From the NCBI GenBank assembly GCA_030052745.1, contig JANBVO010000044.1:1-64000 (forward strand): 64,000 nucleotides of DNA, written 5' to 3'. This DNA comes from Pleurostoma richardsiae (lineage: Eukaryota > Ascomycota > Sordariomycetes > Calosphaeriales > Pleurostomataceae). The position numbers and the translations under genes are program-made. The notes under the pieces were generated by a model. The model did not search any database. It saw only the letters and a program-made list of their open reading frames with translations, and was not told where the DNA came from. Positions 23,104 to 33,729 of this stretch are shown in pieces (the stretch's first letter is position 1; every line of letters begins with the position of its first letter).

Positions 23104-23751
23104 GTTTGTTCCTTCTCTAGTTGTGATGTCCTTTTGTCGGAGGAATGGATGATGCTGGATGGCGAGAAGATGATCCTCTTAGCTATGTTGTTTTAAGAGG
23201 CGTTTTTCTGGCCCGGTGACACTGGGGTCCGGCGGATCATCTCTGCGTAAGCGGCGCCCTCCCACATGCCGAATGGCTGTGCCGATCAAAGGAAACGCGT
23301 CCGCGTGCCCGCCTCGTGGAGACGGAGAGGGTGGGTGATCGTGACCAAAGGTGCGGAATGATGCGCTTCGTCGACGACGAAACCGGGAAGCTGGAGACGC
23401 CGGCAATCCTCGCGTCAATTGGCTGTTCACGCTCGAATCTCCGGCCATCCGTTTCCCGATTGGCTGCTCAGGCATCGCCCCGAAACGTGCGGGGATCCGT
23501 CTCCCCCGGTTTGTGGGGCGAGATGTCCGGCACGGAGAAGTGCTCTGCCGGCATCTCTTCCCCAGAGGGAGAGTATATGGGGCGAGTCCGAGATCTGAGG
23601 TCGGTGGTAGAAATGGTAGGCTACATATCCATGTCGCGATCCGACGTGCAGATAAAACCCGGCGCCCGTGTGGATTCTCTGTCTTTGCGACGTGCTGAAA
23701 CTTGAGACGACACGACACGAGACTCGCTCGAACCGAGTATTACTTCAAATC
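23104..23751. promoter_or_regulatory. Bidirectional promoter between orphan and monooxygenase genes
   Basis: The 648-bp GC-rich region has two ATTGG words (reverse CCAAT boxes) about 45 bp apart near 23418 and 23460, a GTGGGG CreA-type word near 23513, and many CGG/CCG triplets. GCAGATAAAACC, about 105 nt before the monooxygenase ATG, is a weak TATA candidate. Confidence 0.45.
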
Positions 23752-25254
23752 ATGGCCGTCAAGCCCACCGAGACGTCGAGCCCCAGCGTGATGGATCTGC
23801 GCATCGCCATCATTGGCGCAGGTAAGCTACAATCCTCCTTCTTGCCATTGGGAACTGGGACAGCTGGCTAACGTCTTCCCGTACAGGAATGGGAGGCCTG
23901 GCCACCGCGCTGGCGCTCGCCAGGAAAGGCTTCAAAGACATCCAAGTCTACGAGATGGCCTCCAATCTCGGCTTTGTGGGCGCGGGTATACAGCTTGCGC
24001 CGAATCTCGTCCGGATTCTCTCCCGCCTGGGGTGCTGGGACAGCATAGAGGCGGAGGCGACCGACGTGCTAGAGGCCAGCATTAGAGGTGCGTAGTCTTC
24101 ATTGCTGGCTCCTTGCGCTCCTCTTGATTGGGAGTTGAAGACTGACGTCGGAGTCATCCCGGAGAACAGACGGCGCCACAAACGAGGAACTCACACACGT
24201 ACACATGCCCGACATCCGCAAGCGATACGGCTTCCCGCACTGCACGGGACACCGCGCGTCTCTCGCCGGGGGCCTCTTTGACGCCTGCGAAAAGGAGCCC
24301 GCCATCACCTTCCACTTCAGCAATTCCTTCGAGCAGATAGATCAGTACCTCCCCACCGTCAAGTTCACGGTGCAGCCCCGCGAGGGCGAGCCCCGGCAGG
24401 TGGAGTGCGACGTCCTCCTGGGCGCCGACGGCGTCAAGTCCAAGGTGCGCGCAGACATCCTGGGCGAGAAGGGCCTGCCGGCGGTCGTGGAGGACACCGG
24501 CCAAGCCGCCTACCGCATCATGATCCCGCGCGAGAAGATGGCCTCGGACCCGGAGATGCTGGCCCTCATCGAGAGCAACCAGGTAACGCGCTGGATCGGG
24601 GAGAAGCGGCACTGGATCGCTTACCCCGTCTCCGGCAAGACCATCTACAACATGTCCTCGACCCAGCCCGACCTGCACTTCGCGGCCGCTCCCTCGGCGA
24701 CGTACACGACCCGCGGCTCCAAGCAGGCCATGTTCGACGTCTTCTCCGACTTCTGCCCCCTCGTCCACCGGCTCATGGACCAGGTCCCCGACGGCGAGGT
24801 CTGCGAGTGGCGCCTGCGCGTCCACAAGCCCCTGCCCACCTGGGTGCACGAGACCGTCGCCCTCGTCGGCGACGCCTGCCACCCCACCCTCCCGCACCTG
24901 AACCAGGGCGCCGCCATGGCCATCGAGGACGCCGCAGCGCTGGCCGAGGTCCTGGCCCGCGCCCCAGACACCGCCAACGACACGGTCAACCGGTGCCTGC
25001 GCATCTATGAGTTCCTGCGCAAGAAGCGCACCACCACTCTCGTCGACCTAGCGGCCGCGTCAGGCCGGACGCTGCATCTTGGGGAGAGCAAGGCCAAGGA
25101 GGAGAGGGACAGGTTGTTCGCGGAGGCGAAGGCGACCGGAAAGAACGTGCCGGACAAGTGGGCCTCGCCAGAGGTGCAGCAGATGATCTATTCGCATGAT
25201 TGCATGAAGCTGGCTGCGGACATGTTCGATGGGCTGTATGAATGCTTACCATGA
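23752..25254 (+). CDS. FAD-dependent monooxygenase, salicylate hydroxylase-like
   Basis: Exons 23752-23821, 23887-24087 and 24170-25254 give 451 aa. The FAD-binding Rossmann loop IAIIGAGMGGLATALALA starts near residue 18 (GxGxxG at 22-27). The DG motif LLGADGVKSKVR and the GD motif LVGDACHPTLPHLNQGAAMA, followed by IEDAAALAEVL, complete the group A flavoprotein hydroxylase signature. HLNQGAAMAIED is typical of salicylate hydroxylase and 6-hydroxynicotinate 3-monooxygenase relatives, which hydroxylate (and often decarboxylate) an aromatic acid with NAD(P)H and O2. The exact substrate is not readable. Probably cytosolic. It is divergent from the orphan gene and next to a Zn2Cys6 gene converging from the right. 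Confidence 0.93.
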
Positions 25255-25488
25255 GTCGGGAGAAATTGAACAGTTTTTGAGCGTACAGCAGGACCGCTCG
25301 ATAGTACTCAGCTGTGCATGAAATGGTCTACTCTATTCAACATGACTAGTGACATTAGAGCGACCAATACCGACTTTATTGTCGCTCGAAGATCAGACAT
25401 TTCGGCCACATACGTCTCTACGGTGTCTTGTCCTAGCCGGCGGTGAGCCGTACGTGCAGAACTCCTATCCTGCTGCCATTGAAAGGTT

Positions 25489-28245
25489 CTAGATGGTACC
25501 GTCGAACACGAGACCCGTAGCGTCGAAGCTGCTTGCCCCTGGTTCCACACCTAGGCTAGTAGCGGCGAGGAAGTCATTCTCAGCGTGTTGGCCAAAGAGA
25601 TCGCCAACGGATGTCATGCTGGCGTCTGGGAAGCCATCCCAGAGGAACACTCCGCTTGGGAGGAGCGAGTTCTGCTGCAGGTCGTGAAAAATGTCCGACC
25701 CAACAGACCCTGTTGTGCAGCTCTGCCTCCTTGAGCTATCGGATGCTATTTGTGTTGTCCATTAGCATGCATCGCCTCGGATACATATACGTGTTCATGA
25801 CTAAGATAACGAGGGTTAAGATGATGGATATCGCTTACCGATGACTCTGGCGAGACGGATATACCGATGCAGGCAACGATGCGCTTTGAGACTCATCATG
25901 CTAGAGCCTCCCACCGACTTCAGAGTGTCAAGGGCTTCAAGGAGCAAGGTTTCGACGGTTGAGCTCGTGACACCGATAGCAGACGGTATTCTCTCAGAGA
26001 GAATAGAGATCAGCCATATCGCAAACAGGTGCAGGCACATCGTCAGGCCTAGGAAGTCAGGAATGAGCTTCTGCAAAGTGGGATAGGTACGGTCGCCAAC
26101 GCCGCTGGGATCGTACGTACATATAAAGTTGCACACCCACCATACCGCGTTGCTCTTGAAGAAGGCAGGCCGGTGTCGGAGGATGCTACTAGCAATTCGC
26201 TGGTATTCTCGAATAGCGTGAAGGTCGCTTTTCAGTACCGGTACAGAGGCGTCCTGCAGGATCCCAGCCGTGGCAGCATCGTCCGCTGCAGCGTAATCCG
26301 TGGCCCGTTCTAATACGGCCATCAGAACGGGGGCACTGGCAAGCATCATTGTTTTGTGGTAATAAATGGACAAGAGTAGCATGTATCGCTCAGACTGAAA
26401 CCTTGAGGCGGGCCATGTGCTCAGGTCGGATTTCGGCCCTAGGATACAGAAAGGACTTATGCTGTCGCGCCATTTTTGGAGTCGGAACAGCAGCTCTATC
26501 GTTTTCGCGGTCAGATCTCCAGGTAATAGGTCAGATGGTGACCCGATGTTTGAGCCATATATTGACTCCACCGTAATTCCCATAATTTCGTGCAAGGACC
26601 TGATAGCTGACCGTTAATGCCACAATACGCGACTGCTGATGGGTAAGGTTCAGAAAACATACGTAAGGTGGCGAAAATAGAGCAAGCTTTCCATAGAGGA
26701 GGGCATCGCGACAGTCCTGCTGCTTTGAAGTGGGACTAGACTGTCTAGGATGTCATTTCGCACATAGTGTGGCGGGATGAGGCATGGTCGACCAAGAGCC
26801 GTGCTTAGGATCCTGCTTACTTTAGCCAAACGTGACGGCCCGGGAGGGGCAATGGGGAGAGTAAGAAAGGACGAAATATATGCTGCATACCTATCTTGAT
26901 TAACCACAGCAAACCAGAGTTTCGCACGAAGCTCTTTCTCCAGCGTACCGAGACCCTCGTAGCAAGATGGGGAATGAAGGCCGAGCTGATATGAGGTCTT
27001 GACGGCGAGGGCGTGGGTTGTCAAGCTAGCCATCGCCCTTTGAGTGTTCTGCTGGAAGCTTCCTAAGAGAAGTAATGCTTGAACTGCAATCGATCAGAGC
27101 TGTAATGCAAAACGCTTTCATGCTATTACTCACCCGTTTCCAGAGTCGAGTTGCACACGGTTTGTTCATCCAACAGCACTAGTGCGATAGCACGGTGGTA
27201 GAAGGGCTCTGCTGAGTCGGCCTCACTTGTGGCAATCAATGCATGGGCGAAGACGATGTTGAGGAGTGCCTCTACAGATCGCGGGGTTGTTCTGCTGTTC
27301 TCAAGCCTGGAGCCAGCCGTGTCGACCTCCCTCAACAGTGCGGATTCGTTGACGTACGGTAGAACAGCGCCGACCGTGTCGAAGAATGCCGTCACCCACT
27401 GGATAGCAGTTAGGGGCCCGGGAAATGGATCCTCGTTAGTTGGCCGGTCCAAGGCAGAAGTTCGTCCTGGCAAAAGTGTCCGACGGGGCCTCGGCGGTTC
27501 CGGTACGGGAACGTGTTGTCTGTCGCTTTCTTGTTGACGGAGAAGTGTGAGCCGATGCCCGGAGTTCACCATAGCCGCTGTCAGAGATCGAAACAGAGCA
27601 TGATTGGAGGTCGGACCTGAATTACGTGTCAGCCGGCCGCCAGAAATGTGGTAACCTGTTGCGAGGGAGAATGGGAGATGCCCACCAAAGTAGCCGATCT
27701 CCGCCGCTGGTCGGTGATCGAAGGCACCGGTAGCTAAGATATCCACGGCCGATTCAGCGTTTGTCCCCCGGCTTCCAGTGTCTGAGACGCCAGCATTGCT
27801 CACTTGAGCCGGCGACGGTCTGTCTTCCGGCTCATCTATCGTCTGGCGAGGAGAGGAGGTCGCGGCTAATCGCGCCTCTAGTTCATTGACCCGGTTTTTC
27901 AAAGCAAAATGCGCCCTGGGACGCATTAGCCACTGCCCAGTCTTGCCTGCTGGGGCTGGCATGGATCATGCCACTGACCTGCGCTCTTCCTGGCGCTCGA
28001 TTCTCTTGTCGCGAACGTTCTGAGTGTAGAGACACTCAACGCTCTGCCTTGCGCATCGGCCACAGGCCGGTCTCTCACCATCGCACTGGCCTGTATGAGT
28101 AAAAAGGCATAATATAGCGGTAGGGGGCAACCGCTTTTCATAATTGTCGACCGAGAAATCTCACTTTGGACTTTGTCTTCCTGCAAGCGTTACATGCGAG
28201 GGCGGCCCTGTATCGCCTCGTCAGAAGTCGGCCGGTGCCATCCAT
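25489..28245 (-). CDS. Zn2Cys6 transcription factor of the monooxygenase block
   Basis: Seven exons (28245-28165, 28085-27979, 27915-27134, 27083-26891, 26812-26663, 26599-25839, 25709-25489) give 764 aa. The zinc cluster spans the first intron: CNACRKTKSK-C-DGERPA-CGRC-ARQSVE-C. It is followed by a basic linker and the coiled-coil heptads KNRVNELEARL. The regulatory domain shows LGSFQQNTQRAM, SYQLGLHS, LRAKLWFAVVNQDR and LGRPCLIP, the usual landmarks of the fungal_trans domain. The last intron (129 nt) is chosen on frame alone and leaves a C-terminal segment ending in FDATGLVFDGTI. It is the only regulator directly adjoining the enzyme genes, so the natural candidate for their pathway activator; this is inferred from position. 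Confidence 0.88.
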
Positions 28246-29597
28246 CGCGTACCGATCATCATCCATTCATCGGCAGACTGAACATCAGGTATTCCAGGAA
28301 CTTGTAAGTAGGACGGTGATCTTGATGCTGCGACAACTACTTGGTAAGAGAGGTACTCAGTACGTAGGTAGGTCGTCTGAGGTGGATCGCCAGAAGGACC
28401 CCGCCAGGGCAAAGGGGAGCCTGTGATTAGGTAATTGGCGGGGACGCGGAAAACACAGAAACGTCACTTGCCGCAAGATAAGTACTTTAAGATACCGGGT
28501 GGCTCATTCGGTACTCGTCAATTCTACGGATTCCCCACTGATCAAAGTATCTCAATATCTGAAGGTACTCTGCAGCTCACATGGTTTCCCCGTGGGGTAT
28601 TGCTGCCGGCCGGACGCAACGTCTCATTTGCATGTCGGTCAATCCCACGTCTCCTACAGCCGCTCCCCACACCGAAGATTCCCGACCGACGGTGGGGAGT
28701 GCATTGTCTTTCCGCCCTTAGGTCGCCTTAACGTATTAGCGATCGAATGGAGTGGAGAACGGAGTCTACCGTCTGGCCAAACTGTCCTGCGGAATGTGCT
28801 GGTACGACGTCCAGGGGGCAGTATCCATTTACTTGTATGCCACTGCTTTACGAACCAGTTGCCCATGAGTTAGAAGTATGGGAATTACAAAGATGAGGAG
28901 AATTCGTTTCCGACAAGCTTGGTTCTAAATGTATCTAGTAGCTGAGGTGCAAGACATGACGGAGCTGGTCATCAACCGCCATGCAGGTTCGTCTCTGTCA
29001 GGTAAGAGAAGCTTGTCTGTAGCGAATAGACGGGGCCGATATATTAACGGGACTGTCACTAATCTCCTATCTGCACGGGCAGTGACAACGAGGACATCAT
29101 CATCATTCTGTACCGTCACATCATCGCAACCTCCCCTCTGGAGAGCCGAGAAGTCAGAATGAGAGGCGGGCGTGGCCAAGGGCAAGGATAATGGTCCCGG
29201 TGATGGCAAGGGCATTATCCCTCAGCCCAGCAGCATCGGCGTTATAAAAGTGCCATCGGCACTCCGCATCTTCACCTTGTCCTCCTTCAACAATCCCTTT
29301 CTACTGTTCAACAAGACCGTGAAGGCTGATGCTCGATGATCAAACCGAGGTTGTGAAGTTGTATGGAGGTGTCCATGTGATTTCTATGCAAACTGGAAGA
29401 CAATCTGCACTGAGACGCACTTTGAAGATTTCATGTTTGACTACTGCCTTTGCCGAGGCCGTGGGGACCTCGATGTACGCCATTAAGCCTCCGTCCCATG
29501 TGCTACCTACTGCCCGCCCTAAACCCTAGGCAACAGCTTGATTGTTCCACTTCTTCACAAGCTTCCTGCAACCTAAGCAAGCACCATACCGCCTGGT
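28246..29597. other. Intergenic, no gene
   Basis: 1.35 kb with only short unsupported frames. It carries the promoter of the Zn2Cys6 gene on the left. A slightly repetitive GGCAAGG/ATGGCAAGGG stretch occurs near 29175-29212. Confidence 0.4.
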
Positions 29598-30422
29598 TTA
29601 GCTCTGACAATTGACATTGTTGTCGCCAGTGCTGCAGCCCAGAGCCTGCGCAGTGTCTCCCGACTTGGGTGCTGTGACATATCCTACCGTGGTTATGCAT
29701 TGCACGCAGCAGTTTGTCTTTTTAATTTCCGTCCAGCCGATGTAGTGGCGGCCCCAGACTTGCCCGACGCTGTTGGCATTGATGTGGCACGTGAACGCTC
29801 CCCCGTTCGTGTATGTCTCTGTGACGCCGAATCCTAGCGAACCGCCCATGATGCCTAGGATATTGCTGACACTTAGACTAAATAATGCATTAGTACGACG
29901 TCAGGGAGAGAGTAACTTTTCTCCTGGAACTCACTCGAATGAATGATAGGATGACTTGGAGTATGACCAGTTGATCTGATAGTCCGCGCCCGCGTCACTC
30001 TTGCCCGTGTACCGGCAGCCAGACAGATGAATCCACGGATCCCAGTAGCCTTGGGAGGACAGCACCTGGTACTTGACGTCTGGGACACACCCAGCACGTT
30101 CAACAAGCCTATCGGTGACAGGGACAATTTCGACGAACTCGCGACTGTCCGAGAGGTATACAAGAGATGTATTGTGTTGCGCACGGTACTGCTCCAATTG
30201 ACCCGACACGATGATCTGGTCGGCCGGAAATGTTTTGAGAATGTTGCTGTGAATCTCTTCGGCTGTAAAGACATGAGGATGTTGGTCAGCTGCCGTACCG
30301 GAAAGATCAGAGATGCCGAGTCCGAAATTTGGGTTTGGAGTGACAGGAGCTGGTGCCGGAGCTGCTCCCACAAACGTAACGGCTGCACAACCGAAGATCG
30401 AAAGTATTGTCACAGCCTTCAT
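29598..30422 (-). CDS. Secreted protein of unknown function (251 aa)
   Basis: Exons 30422-29935 and 29865-29598. An in-frame upstream ATG exists, but MKAVTILSIFGCAAVTFVGA is a clean signal peptide and fits the TATA box 82 nt upstream, so I start there. After the APAPAP linker there is an Asp/His-rich N-terminal part (HVFTAEEIHSNILKTF), then a Cys-containing beta-rich part: GCVPDVKYQVLSSQGYWDPW, INWSYSKSSYHSF, GFGVTETYTNGGAFTCHINA, TNCCVQCITTVGYV. Six cysteines follow the N-terminal part, suggesting disulfides in an extracellular beta fold. I recognise no family. No catalytic motif is visible. It is a candidate effector or cell-wall/antagonism protein by character only. Confidence 0.75.
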
Positions 30423-31580
30423 TGTGCTTAAATATGATATGAAAGAAGGATATGCGTGGGTTTCTAACAAGGAGCAGTGTGAATGCAGACAGTTCTTGTC
30501 AGTTATATAGCCTCCCTAATGCCAACAAATTGTTCTTCCTCACACATCAACTACCCTACCCTTCCTTTTTCTGCCTGATAGCGCCAACACCTTAGCCGGT
30601 TGAGAAATTGATATCACCCGACATGGATGCTCGGGGATACTACATCGTTCAAGTCGAGCCATAGGCTGAGCTGGTGGAGTGACAACACTCAATCGTAGGG
30701 AAGTGTCCCGCAATACTAGATGGTCAGTCCAGAGCTTGCAGGCCTAGAACCCGTTCCCTGTCTTGGCAAACGGGAAATAAACATCGCTCAGGTGCTTACA
30801 ACGCTTCTCTTGGGGGCCGTATGACGAGTGCGCCGTGCGTACCTTCCCCAACCGTTCTGGTGATCGTGAGACGCTGTCAGCCTAGGGGGTCACCGCAGCG
30901 CTTAAGGTCACATCCAACCAAAGTGGCTGTGGCTAACCCGACAACAAATTGTTTTGTGCGGTCAGAGCTAGTAGTCCGAGTCAGCACCGACCCCAATTCC
31001 CAGCGTCCAATGCCCAGGTGGAGTAATTAAAGTATTCACGATACCCTCGTCTCCTAGTCTTGGCGACACTCGATATGCCTTGCCCGTCATGGTACAGCCA
31101 GACTATCATACCACTGGATAGCAAATCCATATGACCTGCCCGATTCTCGCAGCGCTGTATCCCGATCCGCACAGTCGTATAAGAATATGGGCTTCTTTTA
31201 TGCTTGATGAGATTTTAGTACTCATAGATGAGTGGCCAGACCACTTGACAGAAGTCTATTGCGCCTTGGCTGCGGAATCATTCCACTTTACCGGGACTCT
31301 TTTCGGTGTCGATGCATCTGTTTGAGACTTCATCTCACAATCGTAAAGGCAAGTACCGCTAAAAGGCGTTGTAAAGAAGGAGAGTTAAATAGGTAGCCAA
31401 GGTCCCCCCGCTATTACTACTTGGGATATTCCCCAAACACTGAGTCAAACCCTCATTCCTTTCACCCTGTCACCTGTATCTACTTCCTCCCTCCCAGGAG
31501 TCGTTGTCATCGCCCCTTGTCAACTCAGTTAACAGTCACGGGCACCAGACCAGTAGCCAGCTACCCTTGAGATCGACGCT
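30423..31580. other. Intergenic between two secreted-protein genes
   Basis: A minus-strand TATATAA (plus strand 30503-30509) lies 82 nt upstream of the left secreted-protein gene. The two genes are divergent across 1.16 kb. No other gene was seen. Confidence 0.5.
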
Positions 31581-31928
31581 ATGCATACCGGGTCTCTCAT
31601 CCCCCTCGCCGCTCTCCTCGCCTACGCGGATGCGGCCAAGCAGCTGCAGATCAACTACTACGGCGACCGCTGGTGTAGCAGCTACCAGGGGCAGGTCGAC
31701 GTCAGCTGGGCGGATCAGATGGGCCACAGCGGCGGTAACTGTTACAACTTTCAGTACGGCACCAGTGTCAACATCGCGAGCTGCAACGAGGGCTACTGCA
31801 TGTGCGAGTTCTTCGGGTCCACGAACTGTGCAAATGGCTACTCCAGTGTCGTGTCCGGCCACTCGGGCGACGGGAACTGCATCCACGACTCGCAGAGTTA
31901 CAGGTCTTTCAGGTGCTATGTATATTGA
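31581..31928 (+). CDS. Small cysteine-rich secreted protein
   Basis: A single-exon gene of 115 aa. MHTGSLIPLAALLAYADA is a signal peptide (cleavage expected near residue 18). The mature part has eight cysteines (WCSS, GGNCYN, ASCNEGYCMCEF, TNCANG, GNCIHD, FRCYVY), enough for four disulfides, and is rich in Gly, Ser, Tyr and Asn. There are no known enzyme motifs. Size, secretion and cysteine pattern fit a fungal small secreted protein, such as an effector, antimicrobial or wall protein, without telling which. Codon use is strongly GC-biased at third positions, unlike the flanks, supporting it as a real expressed gene. Confidence 0.8.
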   Translation: MHTGSLIPLAALLAYADAAKQLQINYYGDRWCSSYQGQVDVSWADQMGHSGGNCYNFQYGTSVNIASCNEGYCMCEFFGSTNCANGYSSVVSGHSGDGNCIHDSQSYRSFRCYVY

Positions 31929-32638
31929 GCGAGATGGATCTGGAAAGCACAGGACCTGGGAGTTTTCATCATGATGGAGATATTTGCGTTTGTGCATGAG
32001 CAGAAGTGCCGGTGCTATGGATTGAATCTCCTGGCCGATGCAGTGATTAGACGAGTCTGCCGTGGGCTACAATTGCTGAGACAGAGTTTTAGATGAGAAG
32101 AAGATTTCCAATTATTCCTAGCGACGTCACTAAACACTAAACCTGAATTGTATGCGCATGCCCTCGTGTCATGGAGACGTTGACTAAATGAAGCCCGTTT
32201 TGGAACAGAAGGAAGGTATATTGAGGCCGTCTGTGGCTGTAGTGGAAACAAACCTCGACAAATACAGTACAGCAAAGTATGCGCAGGGCCCTGGCAGTGA
32301 CGAGCAGCCAATGATGGCGTGCATTCTGCAACGACTTGCCCCCTTACCATATGAGTGACTGCGGGGATGTGGCCCGTATCCTCTTGGTGTTTCCATTGTC
32401 GTCTAAGCTGAGGGCTGTGTGGGGTAATGGAAGGATCGCGCATCAATGACGTCGGCGGCCAAACAAACGTAAGACAATCTGAAGACCCCCATCGCAGGCG
32501 CACATCACGGCATAAAATTGCTACCAATACACAGGCACACAAACGACCGATTCTTCAGTTAGGCGCAGTTAAGGTACCGATAGTAAAGCGATCGAGTCAT
32601 CAGTGTCAGCCAACTGCCAAATCATCATCACATAAGCT
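31929..32638. other. Intergenic, no gene
   Basis: Short frames on the minus strand have no recognisable content. Presumed terminator of the cysteine-rich gene and promoter of the SRPBCC gene. Confidence 0.4.
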
Positions 32639-33258
32639 ATGTCTGCAACGTCCACCATCCCCACCTCGACCTCCGTGGTGGCCAGCGCCGTGATCAAGGC
32701 GAGCCTCACCGACGTCTGGCACCTGATCAAGCTGCAGGATTTCGACAAGTTCTGGTCGGCTCTGTCAAAGTCGGAGTTCATCGACAGCACCAAGGACACC
32801 GATGTCGTCAAGTGGACCTTCAAAGACGGCACTGTCCTCGAGGTGAAGCAGGAGGAGCATAGCGTGAGTCCCCCGAACAGGACATGTGTTGCAGTTGGAA
32901 CGCCAATGTATGTCTCGATGCTGACATTGCGCAGACTATCAACCACTACATCACCTACAGCGTCATCTCTGCGTCGCCCGAGCTGACGTACTCCAGCGTG
33001 GTGAGCACGATCCGCCTGTTCGAGGTCAACTCGGGCGAGCTTGAGGGGAGCACCTTCGTGCAGTGGACCGGAAACTTCTCTAGCGATGCCGACGCCGGTA
33101 AGTGACAACCTCGTTTGAGTCCGCAAGGACAAAACAGAAAGCTAGGTGTACAGATGGATATGCTGACTAACACTGTTCCTCAAGCTGTCATCCAGGATGC
33201 TCGCTACAAGCGCAGTGAGGCTCTCGCCGACCTCGCCAAGGCAGTAAGCAAGAAGTGA
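32639..33258 (+). CDS. SRPBCC / START-like ligand-binding protein
   Basis: Exons 32639-32863, 32935-33097 and 33185-33258 give 153 aa. The sequence has the small Bet v1-like/polyketide cyclase-2 layout. A first beta strand and helix (VVASAVIKASLTDVWHLIKL, with the typical xDVW turn) are followed by alternating strands (DVVKWTFKDGTVLEVKQEE, HYITYSVISASPELTYSSVV, STFVQWTGNFSSD) and a long C-terminal helix (RYKRSEALADLAKAVSKK). Proteins of this fold bind hydrophobic ligands in a cavity; some cyclise polyketides. No catalytic claim can be made. It is adjacent to a regulator and near an MDR reductase and efflux pump. Confidence 0.8.
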
Positions 33259-33729
33259 GATGGTGGCATGTGAAGACTGCATGAGTTGAGGCTGGGTGAT
33301 CCTCTTAAGCTCAAATGATTTCTTCAAACGATAACCAGGGTGAGAACAACTTGAAAGTATCGTATCCATGCAACTCCTTGCATTCCTGGGCGTTTACAGA
33401 CCTCTACTATGATGCGCTTCCAGCATGCTTGTTATGTGATACGTTAAGTTAGTAGGGTGATCCTTCGACGGATGGGACGGGTCCCTCATTAGTCAGCCGC
33501 GTAGGCACTTGTGCACACGACGCGCTTTTTTCACTATGTCAATGCTATCGCAGGTGGCCTAAAGTTCATGACAGGGACAAATTGTTCCTCTCGGTGCCCA
33601 TACCTGGTCCGAATGTAGTCCACACTATTTTTGGCTTGCCCCTTCATCACTATTGACTACTTACTTGTCTGTCGTTCTACTGGCTTACGTTCCTTGGATC
33701 GCGGCGAGTCGGTGACAACAGGCCGTGGA
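33259..33729. other. Intergenic, no gene
   Basis: 471 bp between two plus-strand genes; no motif stands out. Confidence 0.4.

Noticed and set aside
24154-24897. 247-codon minus-strand frame
   Set aside because: Antisense shadow of the FAD monooxygenase; composition is Val/Gly/Asp-rich as expected from reversed GC-biased codons.
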